Of a DNA stretch of 34,161 nucleotides, positions 1 to 7,028 are shown in pieces (position 1 is the stretch's first letter; each line of letters begins with the position of its first letter). Location of the stretch: assembly GCA_964487555.1 (NCBI GenBank), contig CAZART010000054.1, forward strand, positions 1 through 34,161, in the 5' to 3' direction. This DNA comes from CAZART01 sp964487555 (GTDB lineage Bacteria; Bacteroidota; Rhodothermia; Rhodothermales; VXPQ01). The notes beneath the pieces were generated by a model, which made no database searches, was not told the origin of the DNA, and saw only the letters and a program-made list of their open reading frames with translations. The position numbers and the translations under genes are program-made.

Positions 1-2
1 GC

Positions 3-122
3 TGTTATCACGCCGGTCTAAGCGGCGAGGGGTGGAACGACAACGACGGATTCAGAGTGGTGGTGGACACCGGTCAGAGCGTGAATGAATCCAACGAGAG
101 CAATAATCAGCGCGTGCTATAA
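3..122 (+). CDS. 3' end of an unidentified protein (partial, runs off the left edge)
   Basis: An open frame enters from the left edge and stops at the TAA at 120-122, giving the last 39 residues of a protein. The residues include GWNDNDGFRVVVDTG followed by a polar Asn/Ser/Glu-rich tail. The GFRVV ending is typical of the last strand of formylglycine-generating-enzyme/SUMF1-like folds, but too little is visible to assign the family. The next gene on the same strand starts 46 bases downstream. The reading frame is the only one of the three forward frames that stays open across this stretch. Treat the function as unknown. Confidence 0.4.
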   Translation, partial: CYHAGLSGEGWNDNDGFRVVVDTGQSVNESNESNNQRVL

Positions 123-123
123 T
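115..123 (+). promoter_or_regulatory. Possible extended -10 promoter for the Ig-like protein gene
   Basis: TATAAT at 118-123 is a perfect sigma-70-type -10 hexamer, preceded by TG one base upstream (115-116), and lies about 45 bases before the likely ATG at 169. No good -35 hexamer is visible. A short hairpin (GCTGC at 128-132 with GCAGC at 140-144, A-rich loop) would lie in the leader. Bacteroidota often use a different promoter consensus, so this is tentative. Confidence 0.25.
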
Positions 124-168
124 CCCTGCTGCAGAAAAAGCAGCGCCGCATTCAATGAGGTGAAAACG

Positions 169-1173
169 ATGAACCTGAGAGCATTCCTTCTCGCTCCAAT
201 TGCCCTGCTGCTGCTCGGGCTTCCTCCCGCCCTGGCCCAGGACTTCCACGTTGATCTGTCCATGCCCTCAATTTGGCTCTCCAATCCCGACGTCCACGTC
301 GGAACGGGACACGTAGAGGTGACGGATGCCGCCGGGCTGCCGGTCGGCGAAGGCATGGTAACGCTCGAAAGCAGTCATCCGGACGCCGTCCAGCTGTCGG
401 TCGTGCAGGTTCAGCTTTCGCCGCAGGGACAAGGCAACTTTCCCATAGAAAAGCATTTTGATCAGGTCACGGGCTGCAACAACGTGACCGTCACGGCATC
501 GTACAACGGCGCCTCCGCCTCCGAAGCGTTGACCGTCTGCGGGCTGAACGCCGGCGCCATTGTGGTCGACGGAGGGAATCAGGCCGGCGTGCAATCGCTC
601 AAGATCTCGCCGGCTGCGGTCGTCGGCGGCAGCCCGGCCACCGCAGGCATTAACTACAATCATGGAGTCCTGCCCGTCGGATTCAACGGAGCGACCGTGA
701 ACATGTCGAGCAGCCATCCCTCGGCAGCCTCCGTACCGACCACGGTCAATGTTCAGGACGGCACGGCCGACGTTCAGATAACGACCCATCTCGTCGCGAG
801 TCCGCAAACGGTGACGATTACGGCGTCGTCAAATTCATCCGACGCGACGGATGCCACGCTGACGGTGCAGCCTCTGGGCTTCAAGTTCCTGACCCTTCAG
901 CCGAGCAACGTGCAGCCGGGCCAGGGAACGCTGGCGCGGCTGCGCCTGAGCGCGCCGGCCCCGAAACCGCTCACCGTCAGTCTGTCGGCCGATCCGGCGA
1001 GTCTGGTGCAGCTACCGCCGTCCATTTCGTTCAGTCGCGGCGAGATCGAGAAGGAATTCAAAGTGCTGACCGCCCGACAGCGTGTCCGGCTTACGAGGGT
1101 AACGATAACGGCCACACTGCCTCTCCCCAACGGTCAGGAGACGACAGCCAAAGCCATCCTGGAGATCCAGTAA
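169..1173 (+). CDS. Secreted protein with three tandem Ig-like domains
   Basis: The protein has 334 residues and I do not recognise a named family. The first 24 residues form a clear signal peptide (hydrophobic Leu-rich core, cleavage after ALA-Q). The mature part reads as three beta-rich repeats of about 90 residues, at roughly 28-125, 143-232 and 238-334. A recurring strand motif (SSHPDAVQLS, SSHPSAASVP, SADPASLVQLP) appears once in each, as expected for bacterial Ig-like adhesive or structural domains. Two cysteines near the end of the first repeat could form a disulfide. The ATG at 169 is preferred over the in-frame ATG at 85 because it sits at the signal peptide and has a GAGG 8 bases upstream. 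There is no visible C-terminal sorting domain. It is probably an exported surface or periplasmic protein; the ligand is unknown. Confidence 0.8.
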   Translation: MNLRAFLLAPIALLLLGLPPALAQDFHVDLSMPSIWLSNPDVHVGTGHVEVTDAAGLPVGEGMVTLESSHPDAVQLSVVQVQLSPQGQGNFPIEKHFDQVTGCNNVTVTASYNGASASEALTVCGLNAGAIVVDGGNQAGVQSLKISPAAVVGGSPATAGINYNHGVLPVGFNGATVNMSSSHPSAASVPTTVNVQDGTADVQITTHLVASPQTVTITASSNSSDATDATLTVQPLGFKFLTLQPSNVQPGQGTLARLRLSAPAPKPLTVSLSADPASLVQLPPSISFSRGEIEKEFKVLTARQRVRLTRVTITATLPLPNGQETTAKAILEIQ

Positions 1174-1241
1174 GTCGCGGCACGCGTAGCTCCAAGGGTG
1201 CTGGGGCCCAATTCGTCCGCGGCCGCCGTGTGTTCGATTCC

Positions 1242-1325
1242 GGGGCGCAGAGGCGCGGTTCGTCCGGCCCTGGTTACTTCGAGGCTGGCCGCGGCGGCGC
1301 TGCTCGTCCGGCCCTCGTGACTTCG
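1242..1325. repeat. Imperfect tandem repeat, two units with a 44-bp period
   Basis: The sequence at 1259-1281 recurs at 1303-1325 with 20 of 23 bases identical, and the 17 bases before each copy also match at about 12 positions. This gives two diverged units about 44 bp apart. A weaker partial copy (TTCGTCCG) begins near 1212. The repeat lies in the 251-bp gene-free stretch between the Ig-like gene and the tRNA. No coding function is apparent. Confidence 0.5.
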
Positions 1326-1332
1326 CAAACTC

Positions 1333-1366
1333 TTGACGCAACCACAGATTGCGTCCGATGTACTAT
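1333..1366 (+). promoter_or_regulatory. Possible tRNA promoter region with an inverted repeat
   Basis: TTGACG at 1333-1338 resembles a -35 box and TACTAT at 1361-1366 a -10 box, but the 22-base spacing is longer than the usual 17. A perfect 7-bp inverted repeat (GACGCAA at 1335-1341, TTGCGTC at 1349-1355, 7-base loop) fills the spacer. It could be an operator or a chance hairpin. The position, about 60 bases before tRNA-Leu, fits a promoter. Confidence 0.25.
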
Positions 1367-1424
1367 GGCCTCCGAAGCGCCGCGGGGAACAGAACGTCCC
1401 CCTGAACGTGCTCCAAACTTGCCG

Positions 1425-1508
1425 GCCCGGGTGGCGGAATTGGTAGACGCACTGTCTTGAGGGGGCAGCGCTCGCAAGGGCGTGCTGGTTCGAATCCAGT
1501 CCCGGGCA
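1425..1508 (+). tRNA. tRNA-Leu, anticodon GAG
   Basis: The full class II cloverleaf is visible. The acceptor stem is GCCCGGG (1425-1431) with CCCGGGC (1501-1507) and discriminator A1508. The D arm carries GGTAGAC. The anticodon stem is CTGTC/GGCAG around the loop TTGAGGG, with anticodon GAG at 1459-1461. A long variable arm (around 1469-1482) is typical of leucine tRNAs, and the T loop is TTCGAAT. The bases after the discriminator read CCT, so the CCA tail is not fully encoded. It would decode CUC and CUU codons. A strong terminator follows 10 bases later, so it looks like a single-gene transcript. Confidence 0.96.
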
Positions 1509-1517
1509 CCTCTATGG

Positions 1518-1551
1518 AATGTCCTATTCTGAATCAGAATAGGACATTTTT
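1518..1551 (+). terminator. Rho-independent terminator of tRNA-Leu
   Basis: A near-perfect palindrome pairs 1518-1532 with 1534-1548 (core TGTCCTATTCTGA / TCAGAATAGGACA) and runs straight into a run of five T residues. The hairpin sits 10 bases after the tRNA 3' end. The pairing is exact over 14-15 bp, so this is a confident intrinsic terminator, although the stem is less GC-rich than usual for this genome. Confidence 0.85.
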
Positions 1552-1685
1552 GCTTTTGGGAGGCTGCTACCATGACACGGCGCCGGCGTGCATGGCGGCA
1601 ACTCCGCGCGGGCGGCGGGATCGCACCATGATGCTGCCTGAGCTCGCGCTCGGTGATTCTCCGTGTATCTTTCTCAGCGGTCGTC

Positions 1686-3875
1686 ATGCATCCGTATCGA
1701 TCCTTCTTCATCCTCCTGCACGTGGTAGTGCTCTGCACGGTAGCCGCTATCGAGGTTCGGGCTCAACATACCTATAGCGTCGTCGTTAGAGAGCGTCACG
1801 ACGACGAGCCGCTGGAAGGTGTCAACGTGCTCGTCAGAGGAACCAACATCGGGGCGGCAACAGACGCCGACGGGCGGGTGTCACTCGAGGGAATTCCAGC
1901 CGGCACACAGACCATTCTCTTTTCCTTCGTCGGCTTTGAGCCCCAGCAGCGAACCTACACGTTCCCGCCCGCCGATCCGGCGGTCGTGCACGTCATCCAC
2001 CTGGAAGGGGCGGAAGGCCATCTCGAAGAGGTCGCCGTATCGGCCACCCGCACCAGCCGCACCATCGCCGACATCCCGACGCGGGTCGAGACCATTGCCG
2101 GAGAGGAGATCGATGAGAAGATCTCTATGGAGCCGTCGAACATCTCGATGCTTCTCAACGAGTCGCCGGGCATCACGGTGCAGCAGACATCCGCCGTGTC
2201 CGGCAATGCCGGGATCCGCATTCAGGGCCTCGACGGCCGCTATACGCAGCTGCTTAAAGACGGCTTCCCGCTCTTCGGTGGGTTCTCGGGCGGGCTTTCG
2301 CTCCTTCAGGTGCCGCCGCTCGATCTGCTGCAGGTCGAGGTGATCAAAGGCCCCAGCTCAACGCTGTACGGAGGCGATGCCATCGCCGGTCTCGTCAATC
2401 TGGTCTCGAAGAGGCCGACCGCGGAGAGCGAGCTTTCTCTGCTCGCCAATGCAACGACGGCGGGGGGCTATGACGTGGGCGGCTTCTACGCGGCGAGAGC
2501 GGACCGCATCGGCCTTACGCTTCTGGCGACGGCCAATCTGCAACGGGCCTACGACCCGGACGACGACGCCTTCTCGAACCTGCCCGAGACCCGGCGCCTG
2601 ACGATCAACCCGAAGGTCTTCTACTATCCGGGGACCCACACGACCGTGTCGCTGGGGCTCTCCGGCACGTTCGAAGACCGAGAGGGCGGAGATGTCGACG
2701 TGATCGGCGGAAGGCCTGACGAAGAGCGACGCTTCGTCGAACGCAATGCGTCCCATCGGTTGACGTCGCAGAGTCGCCTGGACCACGTGATGGGAGAGCG
2801 GGGGCTTCTGACGATCAAGAACAGCGTCAGCCTGTTCGACCGCTCCATCGACGTGCCCGATTATCGCTTCGAGGGGCGCCAGATGGCGAGCTACTCCGAG
2901 GCGTCGTTTCTCGTCTCCCATGCGGCGCACGACCTGGTGGTAGGATTGGACCTTCGGACCGATGCGTTCCGAGAGACGGAGGCTGCCGGTGTACCGGCCC
3001 GCGATTACACCTATGCCGGCGCCGGCGCATTCGTCCAGGACACCTGGGACCTCACCGAGCGCTTCGTGGCCGAGACCGGCCTCCGTGCGGAGATCCATAG
3101 CGAGTTCGGCCTTTTCTTTCTCCCGAAGGTGTCGCTCCTGTATCGCGTGACGGACGATCTGAGCGCCCGGGCGGGCGGCGCACTGGGCTACAAAGCCCCT
3201 TCCGTTTTTCTGGAACCGTCCGAAGAACGGGCATTCAGGGGAGTGCTGCCGCTAAGCGACGACGTGGACGCTGAGACCTCACGGGGCGGCAGCCTCGACG
3301 TGAATTACAGAACCCTTCTGTTCGACCGGTTGGGGGTCTCGCTCAACCAGGCCTTCTACTTCACGAACCTGCGCCGCCCCCTCGTTCCGGATACGGACGG
3401 CGAAAAGCTTCGGTATCGCAGTGCCGACGGAGGCATCCGCACGCGCACGCTGGAGACGAACGCAAAATTTTCCATCGCCGACTTCAAGCTCTTCCTGGGC
3501 TACGTCTATCTCGATGCCCGGGCGGATTACGACGAGGTGGACGCGCCGCTGCCGCTCACGCCAAAGCACAAGACGTACACCGTCCTCGTCTACGAGCAGC
3601 ACGGGAAGGGCCGGATCGGGCTGGAAGCCTACTACACCGGTCCACAACGGCTCACCAACGGAAGCCGCTCCGCAGGGTATTGGATTACCGGTGTAATGGC
3701 GGAGCGGCGGTTCGGAGCGGCGCGGCTCTTCCTCAACTTCGAAAACTTCCTCGACACGAAGCAGAGCAACTATGCTCCCGTCGTGCTCGGCCCACGGTCC
3801 AATCCCCGCTTCGCGGAGATCTGGGCACCGATGGACGGATTTATCGTCAACGGCGGAGTGAAGTATACCCTCTGA
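1686..3875 (+). CDS. TonB-dependent outer membrane receptor
   Basis: The 729-residue protein begins with a signal peptide (about 1-26). A carboxypeptidase-D-regulatory-like beta-sandwich follows (about 28-110; DDEPLEGVNVLVRGTN, GAATDADGRVSLEGIPAG), common in Bacteroidota transporters. Next come a plug domain (about 120-235, including IRIQGLDGRYTQLLKDGFPL and the VEVIKGPSSTLYGGDAIAG motif) and a beta-barrel to the C-terminus. It would import a substrate across the outer membrane using TonB energy. The plug and barrel resemble siderophore/vitamin-type receptors more than SusC, and no SusD partner follows. The ATG at 1686 starts exactly at the signal peptide; an upstream GTG at 1653 would add 11 residues. 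The only close neighbour on the strand is an alpha/beta hydrolase 45 bases on. The substrate cannot be read from the sequence. Confidence 0.93.
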   Translation: MHPYRSFFILLHVVVLCTVAAIEVRAQHTYSVVVRERHDDEPLEGVNVLVRGTNIGAATDADGRVSLEGIPAGTQTILFSFVGFEPQQRTYTFPPADPAVVHVIHLEGAEGHLEEVAVSATRTSRTIADIPTRVETIAGEEIDEKISMEPSNISMLLNESPGITVQQTSAVSGNAGIRIQGLDGRYTQLLKDGFPLFGGFSGGLSLLQVPPLDLLQVEVIKGPSSTLYGGDAIAGLVNLVSKRPTAESELSLLANATTAGGYDVGGFYAARADRIGLTLLATANLQRAYDPDDDAFSNLPETRRLTINPKVFYYPGTHTTVSLGLSGTFEDREGGDVDVIGGRPDEERRFVERNASHRLTSQSRLDHVMGERGLLTIKNSVSLFDRSIDVPDYRFEGRQMASYSEASFLVSHAAHDLVVGLDLRTDAFRETEAAGVPARDYTYAGAGAFVQDTWDLTERFVAETGLRAEIHSEFGLFFLPKVSLLYRVTDDLSARAGGALGYKAPSVFLEPSEERAFRGVLPLSDDVDAETSRGGSLDVNYRTLLFDRLGVSLNQAFYFTNLRRPLVPDTDGEKLRYRSADGGIRTRTLETNAKFSIADFKLFLGYVYLDARADYDEVDAPLPLTPKHKTYTVLVYEQHGKGRIGLEAYYTGPQRLTNGSRSAGYWITGVMAERRFGAARLFLNFENFLDTKQSNYAPVVLGPRSNPRFAEIWAPMDGFIVNGGVKYTL

Positions 3876-3913
3876 AGCCCTTCATCCATGCTCGAGAACG
3901 AAACGAAGGGCTT
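3875..3913 (+). promoter_or_regulatory. Inverted repeat overlapping the hydrolase ribosome-binding region
   Basis: AAGCCCTTC at 3875-3883 is an exact inverted copy of GAAGGGCTT at 3905-3913 (9 bp, 21-base loop). The downstream arm contains the only Shine-Dalgarno-like sequence (GAAGGG) before the ATG at 3921, and the loop contains the alternative ATG at 3888. Pairing would hide that site. There is no T-run, so this is not a standard terminator. Confidence 0.35.
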
Positions 3914-3920
3914 TGACATC

Positions 3921-4736
3921 ATGGAGAGCCGTTTTATCCACGTTGATGGCCTGCGGATGCATACGCGCCTTTCCACGGACGACGACGCTGCCCGCAGCGC
4001 ACCCATCATCCTCGTCCACGGCCTGGGTGTCTCCGGTACGTATTGGCTGCCCACCGCAGCCCTTCTATCCGAGCAGTTTAGCGTGTTCGTGCCGGATCTT
4101 CCCGGCTTCGGCGACAGTGACAAGCCGTCCCTCGTGCACGACCTCCGCGAGCTCGCCGGCATCCTGGTAGCTTGGATGGATGCCGTGGGCCTCGACCGGG
4201 CGGTGTTGGTCGGCAACTCGATGGGCTGCCAGATCGCGGTTCACGCAGCCGCAGCCCACCCTGACCGCGTCACGCGACTGATCCTTCAGGGGCCCACGAT
4301 CGATCCGCAAGCTCGCAGCGCCTGTCGGCAGATCACCCGACTCCTACTTGATGGATTGTTGGAGCCGCCGTCTCTCATACCCGTCGCCGCGCGCGATTAC
4401 GTGAAGTGCGGCTACCGGCGGATTGGACGCACGCTTCGCCACGGCCTCGAAGATCCGATCGAGGAGATGCTCCTGCGGGTTCACGTGCCGGCCCTGGTCG
4501 TACGCGGAGCCCGCGATCCGGTCGTACCGCAGCGCTGGGCGGAAGACGCCGCCCGCCTGCTGCCGATGGGGCGCCTCATCGTAGTGCCCGGTGCGGCCCA
4601 CGCCGTCAACTTCTCACATCCCGCAGAGCTCGCGCGGATCATCCGCAACTTTTTAGCGGCCGAAGAAGGCGACGCACCGGCTCACGAGCAGGACCGGCAC
4701 GAGACCGCTACGCCGGGTCCTACTCCGGACTCGTAG
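3921..4736 (+). CDS. Alpha/beta hydrolase (cytoplasmic)
   Basis: The 271-residue protein has the full alpha/beta-hydrolase signature. The oxyanion-hole strand is ILVHGLG (about 30-36), the nucleophile elbow is GNSMG with Ser100, the acid is likely the Asp of ARDPVVP, and the histidine is in GAAHAVN near the C-terminus. PDLPGFGDSDKP is the typical loop after strand 4. It is like the MhpC/epoxide-hydrolase/haloperoxidase group of small-molecule hydrolases; the substrate is unknown. There is no signal peptide. I prefer the ATG at 3921, which has GAAGGG 10 bases upstream, over the ATG at 3888, which adds 11 residues. It follows the TonB receptor on the same strand and may be co-transcribed. Its last 17 bases overlap the convergent secreted hydrolase gene. 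Confidence 0.88.
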   Translation: MESRFIHVDGLRMHTRLSTDDDAARSAPIILVHGLGVSGTYWLPTAALLSEQFSVFVPDLPGFGDSDKPSLVHDLRELAGILVAWMDAVGLDRAVLVGNSMGCQIAVHAAAAHPDRVTRLILQGPTIDPQARSACRQITRLLLDGLLEPPSLIPVAARDYVKCGYRRIGRTLRHGLEDPIEEMLLRVHVPALVVRGARDPVVPQRWAEDAARLLPMGRLIVVPGAAHAVNFSHPAELARIIRNFLAAEEGDAPAHEQDRHETATPGPTPDS

Positions 4737-6138
4737 TCTGCGAGCCCGAGCCGGCGGAGCGCGAGGCCTCGGTAGCCAACGAAGCCGCTAACGTCACCCG
4801 CGGCAGCAGCCAGTCCAGCACCGTCTCGTACATCCCCGGTGCGCGGCGCGACCAGTGATAATGTCCGGCGGGCCAATCCAGCCCTTCCTCCTGCTCACGA
4901 TTGCCCGTCGTGAGCCCGTGTCCCACGCCCGGAAAGACGACGATCTTAAAATCCGGATTTCCGGCTTCGGTGAGATGGCGCACGAGTTTGGGTACGTGCG
5001 CCTGCGGCGGCACGATGACGTCCTCCTCACCGTACAACGCCAGCACCGGGATCGTCGTCTTCTTCAGAAAGGGTACCGGATCGTACGTTGGCCGCCGCCG
5101 AAAATAGTCGATCTGCGAATCGCTCAGATCGTCCGGAAGGTCGACAAAATTCTTCCACGGCATTGATCGCGCCTTAGCAATCCTGTCCGCAAACTCATCC
5201 CACGATGCGCCTCGCGCCGACATCTCCACCAACGATTTCTGGTATTCGAAGGCGGCGCGGTAATCGTCCTCGCTAAAGCCGCTGCCGTTCCATCGCAACT
5301 TGTACTCGACGACGTGGCCCTGCTGATCGGCGAGGCTCTCGGCGGGCCCAACGATCATGATCAGAAACGCCACCTTCCCTTCTTCGTGAGCCAGGCGAGA
5401 CCCGATCCATGCGCCGGCGCTGTTCGTGTAGAGGCCGATCTCGTTCGTCCGGATGTCGCCCCGCGCCATCACGAGCTCGAACGCGGCCCGTGCGTCGGCG
5501 TAGCGATCGAGGTCGGTCGTCAGCGCCCGATCGCCGCCGGATCCTCCAGTCCCGCGGCCGTCGAACACGAAACCGGCGACGCCGCGCTGCGCGAGCCGAA
5601 CCGCGTCTCCATAATGCTCGTGCCTTGTGCCGTAGCCTCGCCCCGCGATGAACACCACCGTCGGATGCGGCCCTGACCCTTCCGGAAGCACCATCGTACC
5701 CGCCATGGTCACGTCCCCGACGGCAAAACGGATGTCCTCCTCGCGGAAGGCGCGCTCCGCCGGCGCCAGAACTTTTTTAAGATGAAATGCCGGTCGGCGT
5801 CCACCGGGAAATGAGGCACTGCCGCGAAGCTCAGCAAGGTCGCGGTCGAACAGGAGGACGTTGTCGCCGAGGACACCAACCGACACCGTATCCCCGCGCA
5901 CTTCGACCGGCCCGCGGCCACCGATCCAGCCCAGCTCCGGCATGGCGACGGTCCCCTCCAGTCCGCCGGCCCGTTCTTCAATCGTGAGCCGAACCATCCA
6001 CACGGACGAACCTTCGATCAGTGCGCCTTCCCAGTAACCGACCAGCTCCGTTTCGGGTGGATGGTATTTTTCCATACCCTGTGCGAGGGCGGAACAGCAG
6101 AGGAGGGCGGAGAGGAGAACCGTTGGAACCAGCTTCAT
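4720..6138 (-). CDS. Secreted alpha/beta hydrolase with an N-terminal beta domain
   Basis: The 472-residue protein opens with a signal peptide (about 1-20, cleavage after ALA-Q). An N-terminal region of about 100 residues follows (LVGYWEGALIEG...), of the kind found ahead of many Bacteroidota periplasmic hydrolases. An alpha/beta hydrolase domain starts near 140 with VVFIAGRGYG as the oxyanion strand and FDGRGTGGSGG. The nucleophile Ser240 sits in YTNSAGAWIG, the acid is the Asp of GEEDVIVPP, and the histidine is in GVGHGLT. The elbow reads T-N-S-A-G where G-x-S-x-G is usual. The start at 6138 matches the signal peptide; a longer frame to 6198 adds 20 unconvincing residues. It lies downstream of the rhodanese gene on the same strand and converges on the preceding hydrolase with a 17-base overlap. 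Confidence 0.85.
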   Translation of the reverse strand: MKLVPTVLLSALLCCSALAQGMEKYHPPETELVGYWEGALIEGSSVWMVRLTIEERAGGLEGTVAMPELGWIGGRGPVEVRGDTVSVGVLGDNVLLFDRDLAELRGSASFPGGRRPAFHLKKVLAPAERAFREEDIRFAVGDVTMAGTMVLPEGSGPHPTVVFIAGRGYGTRHEHYGDAVRLAQRGVAGFVFDGRGTGGSGGDRALTTDLDRYADARAAFELVMARGDIRTNEIGLYTNSAGAWIGSRLAHEEGKVAFLIMIVGPAESLADQQGHVVEYKLRWNGSGFSEDDYRAAFEYQKSLVEMSARGASWDEFADRIAKARSMPWKNFVDLPDDLSDSQIDYFRRRPTYDPVPFLKKTTIPVLALYGEEDVIVPPQAHVPKLVRHLTEAGNPDFKIVVFPGVGHGLTTGNREQEEGLDWPAGHYHWSRRAPGMYETVLDWLLPRVTLAASLATEASRSAGSGSQTTSPE

Positions 6139-6196
6139 GGCAATGTGGCAAACAGGGTGGACGGGAGACGCGTCGAAGATTTCATCATCCGGATCC

Positions 6197-6406
6197 AACC
6201 GCCTCCATTCATTCCGAGTGCAGATCGTCCTTCAACAGGCGACCCCACGCTNNNNNNNNNNNNNNNNNNNNNNNNNNNNNNNNNNNNNNNNNNNNNNNNN
6301 NNNNNNNNNNNNNNNNNNNNNNNNNNNNNNNNNNNNNNNNNNNNNNNNNNNAACCGCCTCCATTCATTCCGAGTGCAGATCGTCCTTCAACAGGCGACCC
6401 CACGCT
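6197..6406. repeat. 100-N scaffold gap flanked by an identical 55-bp sequence
   Basis: Exactly 100 N fill 6252-6351. The 55 bases before the gap (6197-6251) and after it (6352-6406) are identical and in the same orientation. A fixed 100-N gap with ends sharing 55 bases is what a scaffolder leaves when two contigs overlap by one k-mer of 55. The true sequence is therefore probably continuous with one copy. If collapsed, the rhodanese stop would lie about 70 bases upstream of the secreted hydrolase start. No gene is interrupted on either reading. Confidence 0.85.
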
Positions 6407-6915
6407 GCATTGTAGGGATGGACTTCGCGTACGGGTTTTTCGGCCCGATAAACGGGGCGACCTTCATTCGCCCAGCGGAAGATCGAGCCTTCGAGATTCA
6501 CGACGTTGGAGAATCCCACGGCCTTCAGCCTCGATGCCAGCTCGGAGGAGCGATAGCCCACCGAACAGTATGCGACAATACGCGCATCTTTGTCCAGCGA
6601 GTCGAGCACCGTGAAATCTCCGGTGTCGGGGTCGATGCGAACGGCGCCTTTTAGATGGCTCACGGCGAATTCCTCCGACGAACGCGCGTCCAGCAGGAGC
6701 GGCTGCCGCACGGTATCGGCCTCCATCCACGATGCGAGCGAGTCGGTCGTCACGCGCTGGACATCCGGATACTGTGCCTCGATGGCGGTCAGGACGCCGG
6801 ACCACGCGGCATCTTCGGAGCATCCGCCGAGCACCATGAATCCGGCCAACAGTATGGCCGCGAAGCCCATGTGCATGCGCCGTGTTATCCGATGAACCGT
6901 CTCTCGCCTCCGCAT
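6364..6915 (-). CDS. Rhodanese-domain lipoprotein
   Basis: The 183-residue protein has a positively charged N-terminus, a hydrophobic segment and a lipobox (VLGGC, Cys32), so it should be a lipoprotein. A single rhodanese domain spans about 55-158. LLLDARSSEEFAVSHLKGA is the classic first motif, and the active-site loop is YCSVGYRS with Cys117 as the sulfur-carrying residue. It would transfer sulfane sulfur or act as a phosphatase-like or scaffolding domain outside the cytoplasm. The ATG at 6915 is chosen; TTG at 6927 and ATG at 6876 (which begins nearer the hydrophobic segment) are alternatives. It lies just after the scaffold gap but its own stop is intact. It is probably co-transcribed with the secreted hydrolase downstream. 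Confidence 0.86.
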   Translation of the reverse strand: MRRRETVHRITRRMHMGFAAILLAGFMVLGGCSEDAAWSGVLTAIEAQYPDVQRVTTDSLASWMEADTVRQPLLLDARSSEEFAVSHLKGAVRIDPDTGDFTVLDSLDKDARIVAYCSVGYRSSELASRLKAVGFSNVVNLEGSIFRWANEGRPVYRAEKPVREVHPYNAAWGRLLKDDLHSE

Positions 6916-7028
6916 GATGCCCCGCAAGATTACTCGGCGTCACGTTGCCGAGAAGTTTACACCCGAGGCGATGCGGGGTTCGCCGGATCCTTTTTCTGCG
7001 CTGCTTTTCATGCCACGGCCGGATCAGT

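Noticed and set aside
1225..1245. TTCGATTCC near 1234 resembling a tRNA T arm
   Set aside because: The flanking bases do not pair as a T stem and no acceptor or anticodon stem can be built, so it is not a tRNA remnant.
1274..1738. Reverse-strand open frame containing WIRTSTPLRALPPQDSAS
   Set aside because: This is the well-known false protein made by translating the antisense of a leucine tRNA gene (1425-1508); it is not a gene.
6252..6351. Direct repeats flanking a missing mobile element
   Set aside because: The 55-bp repeats with exactly 100 N are better explained by unmerged contig ends than by target-site duplication, which would be much shorter.
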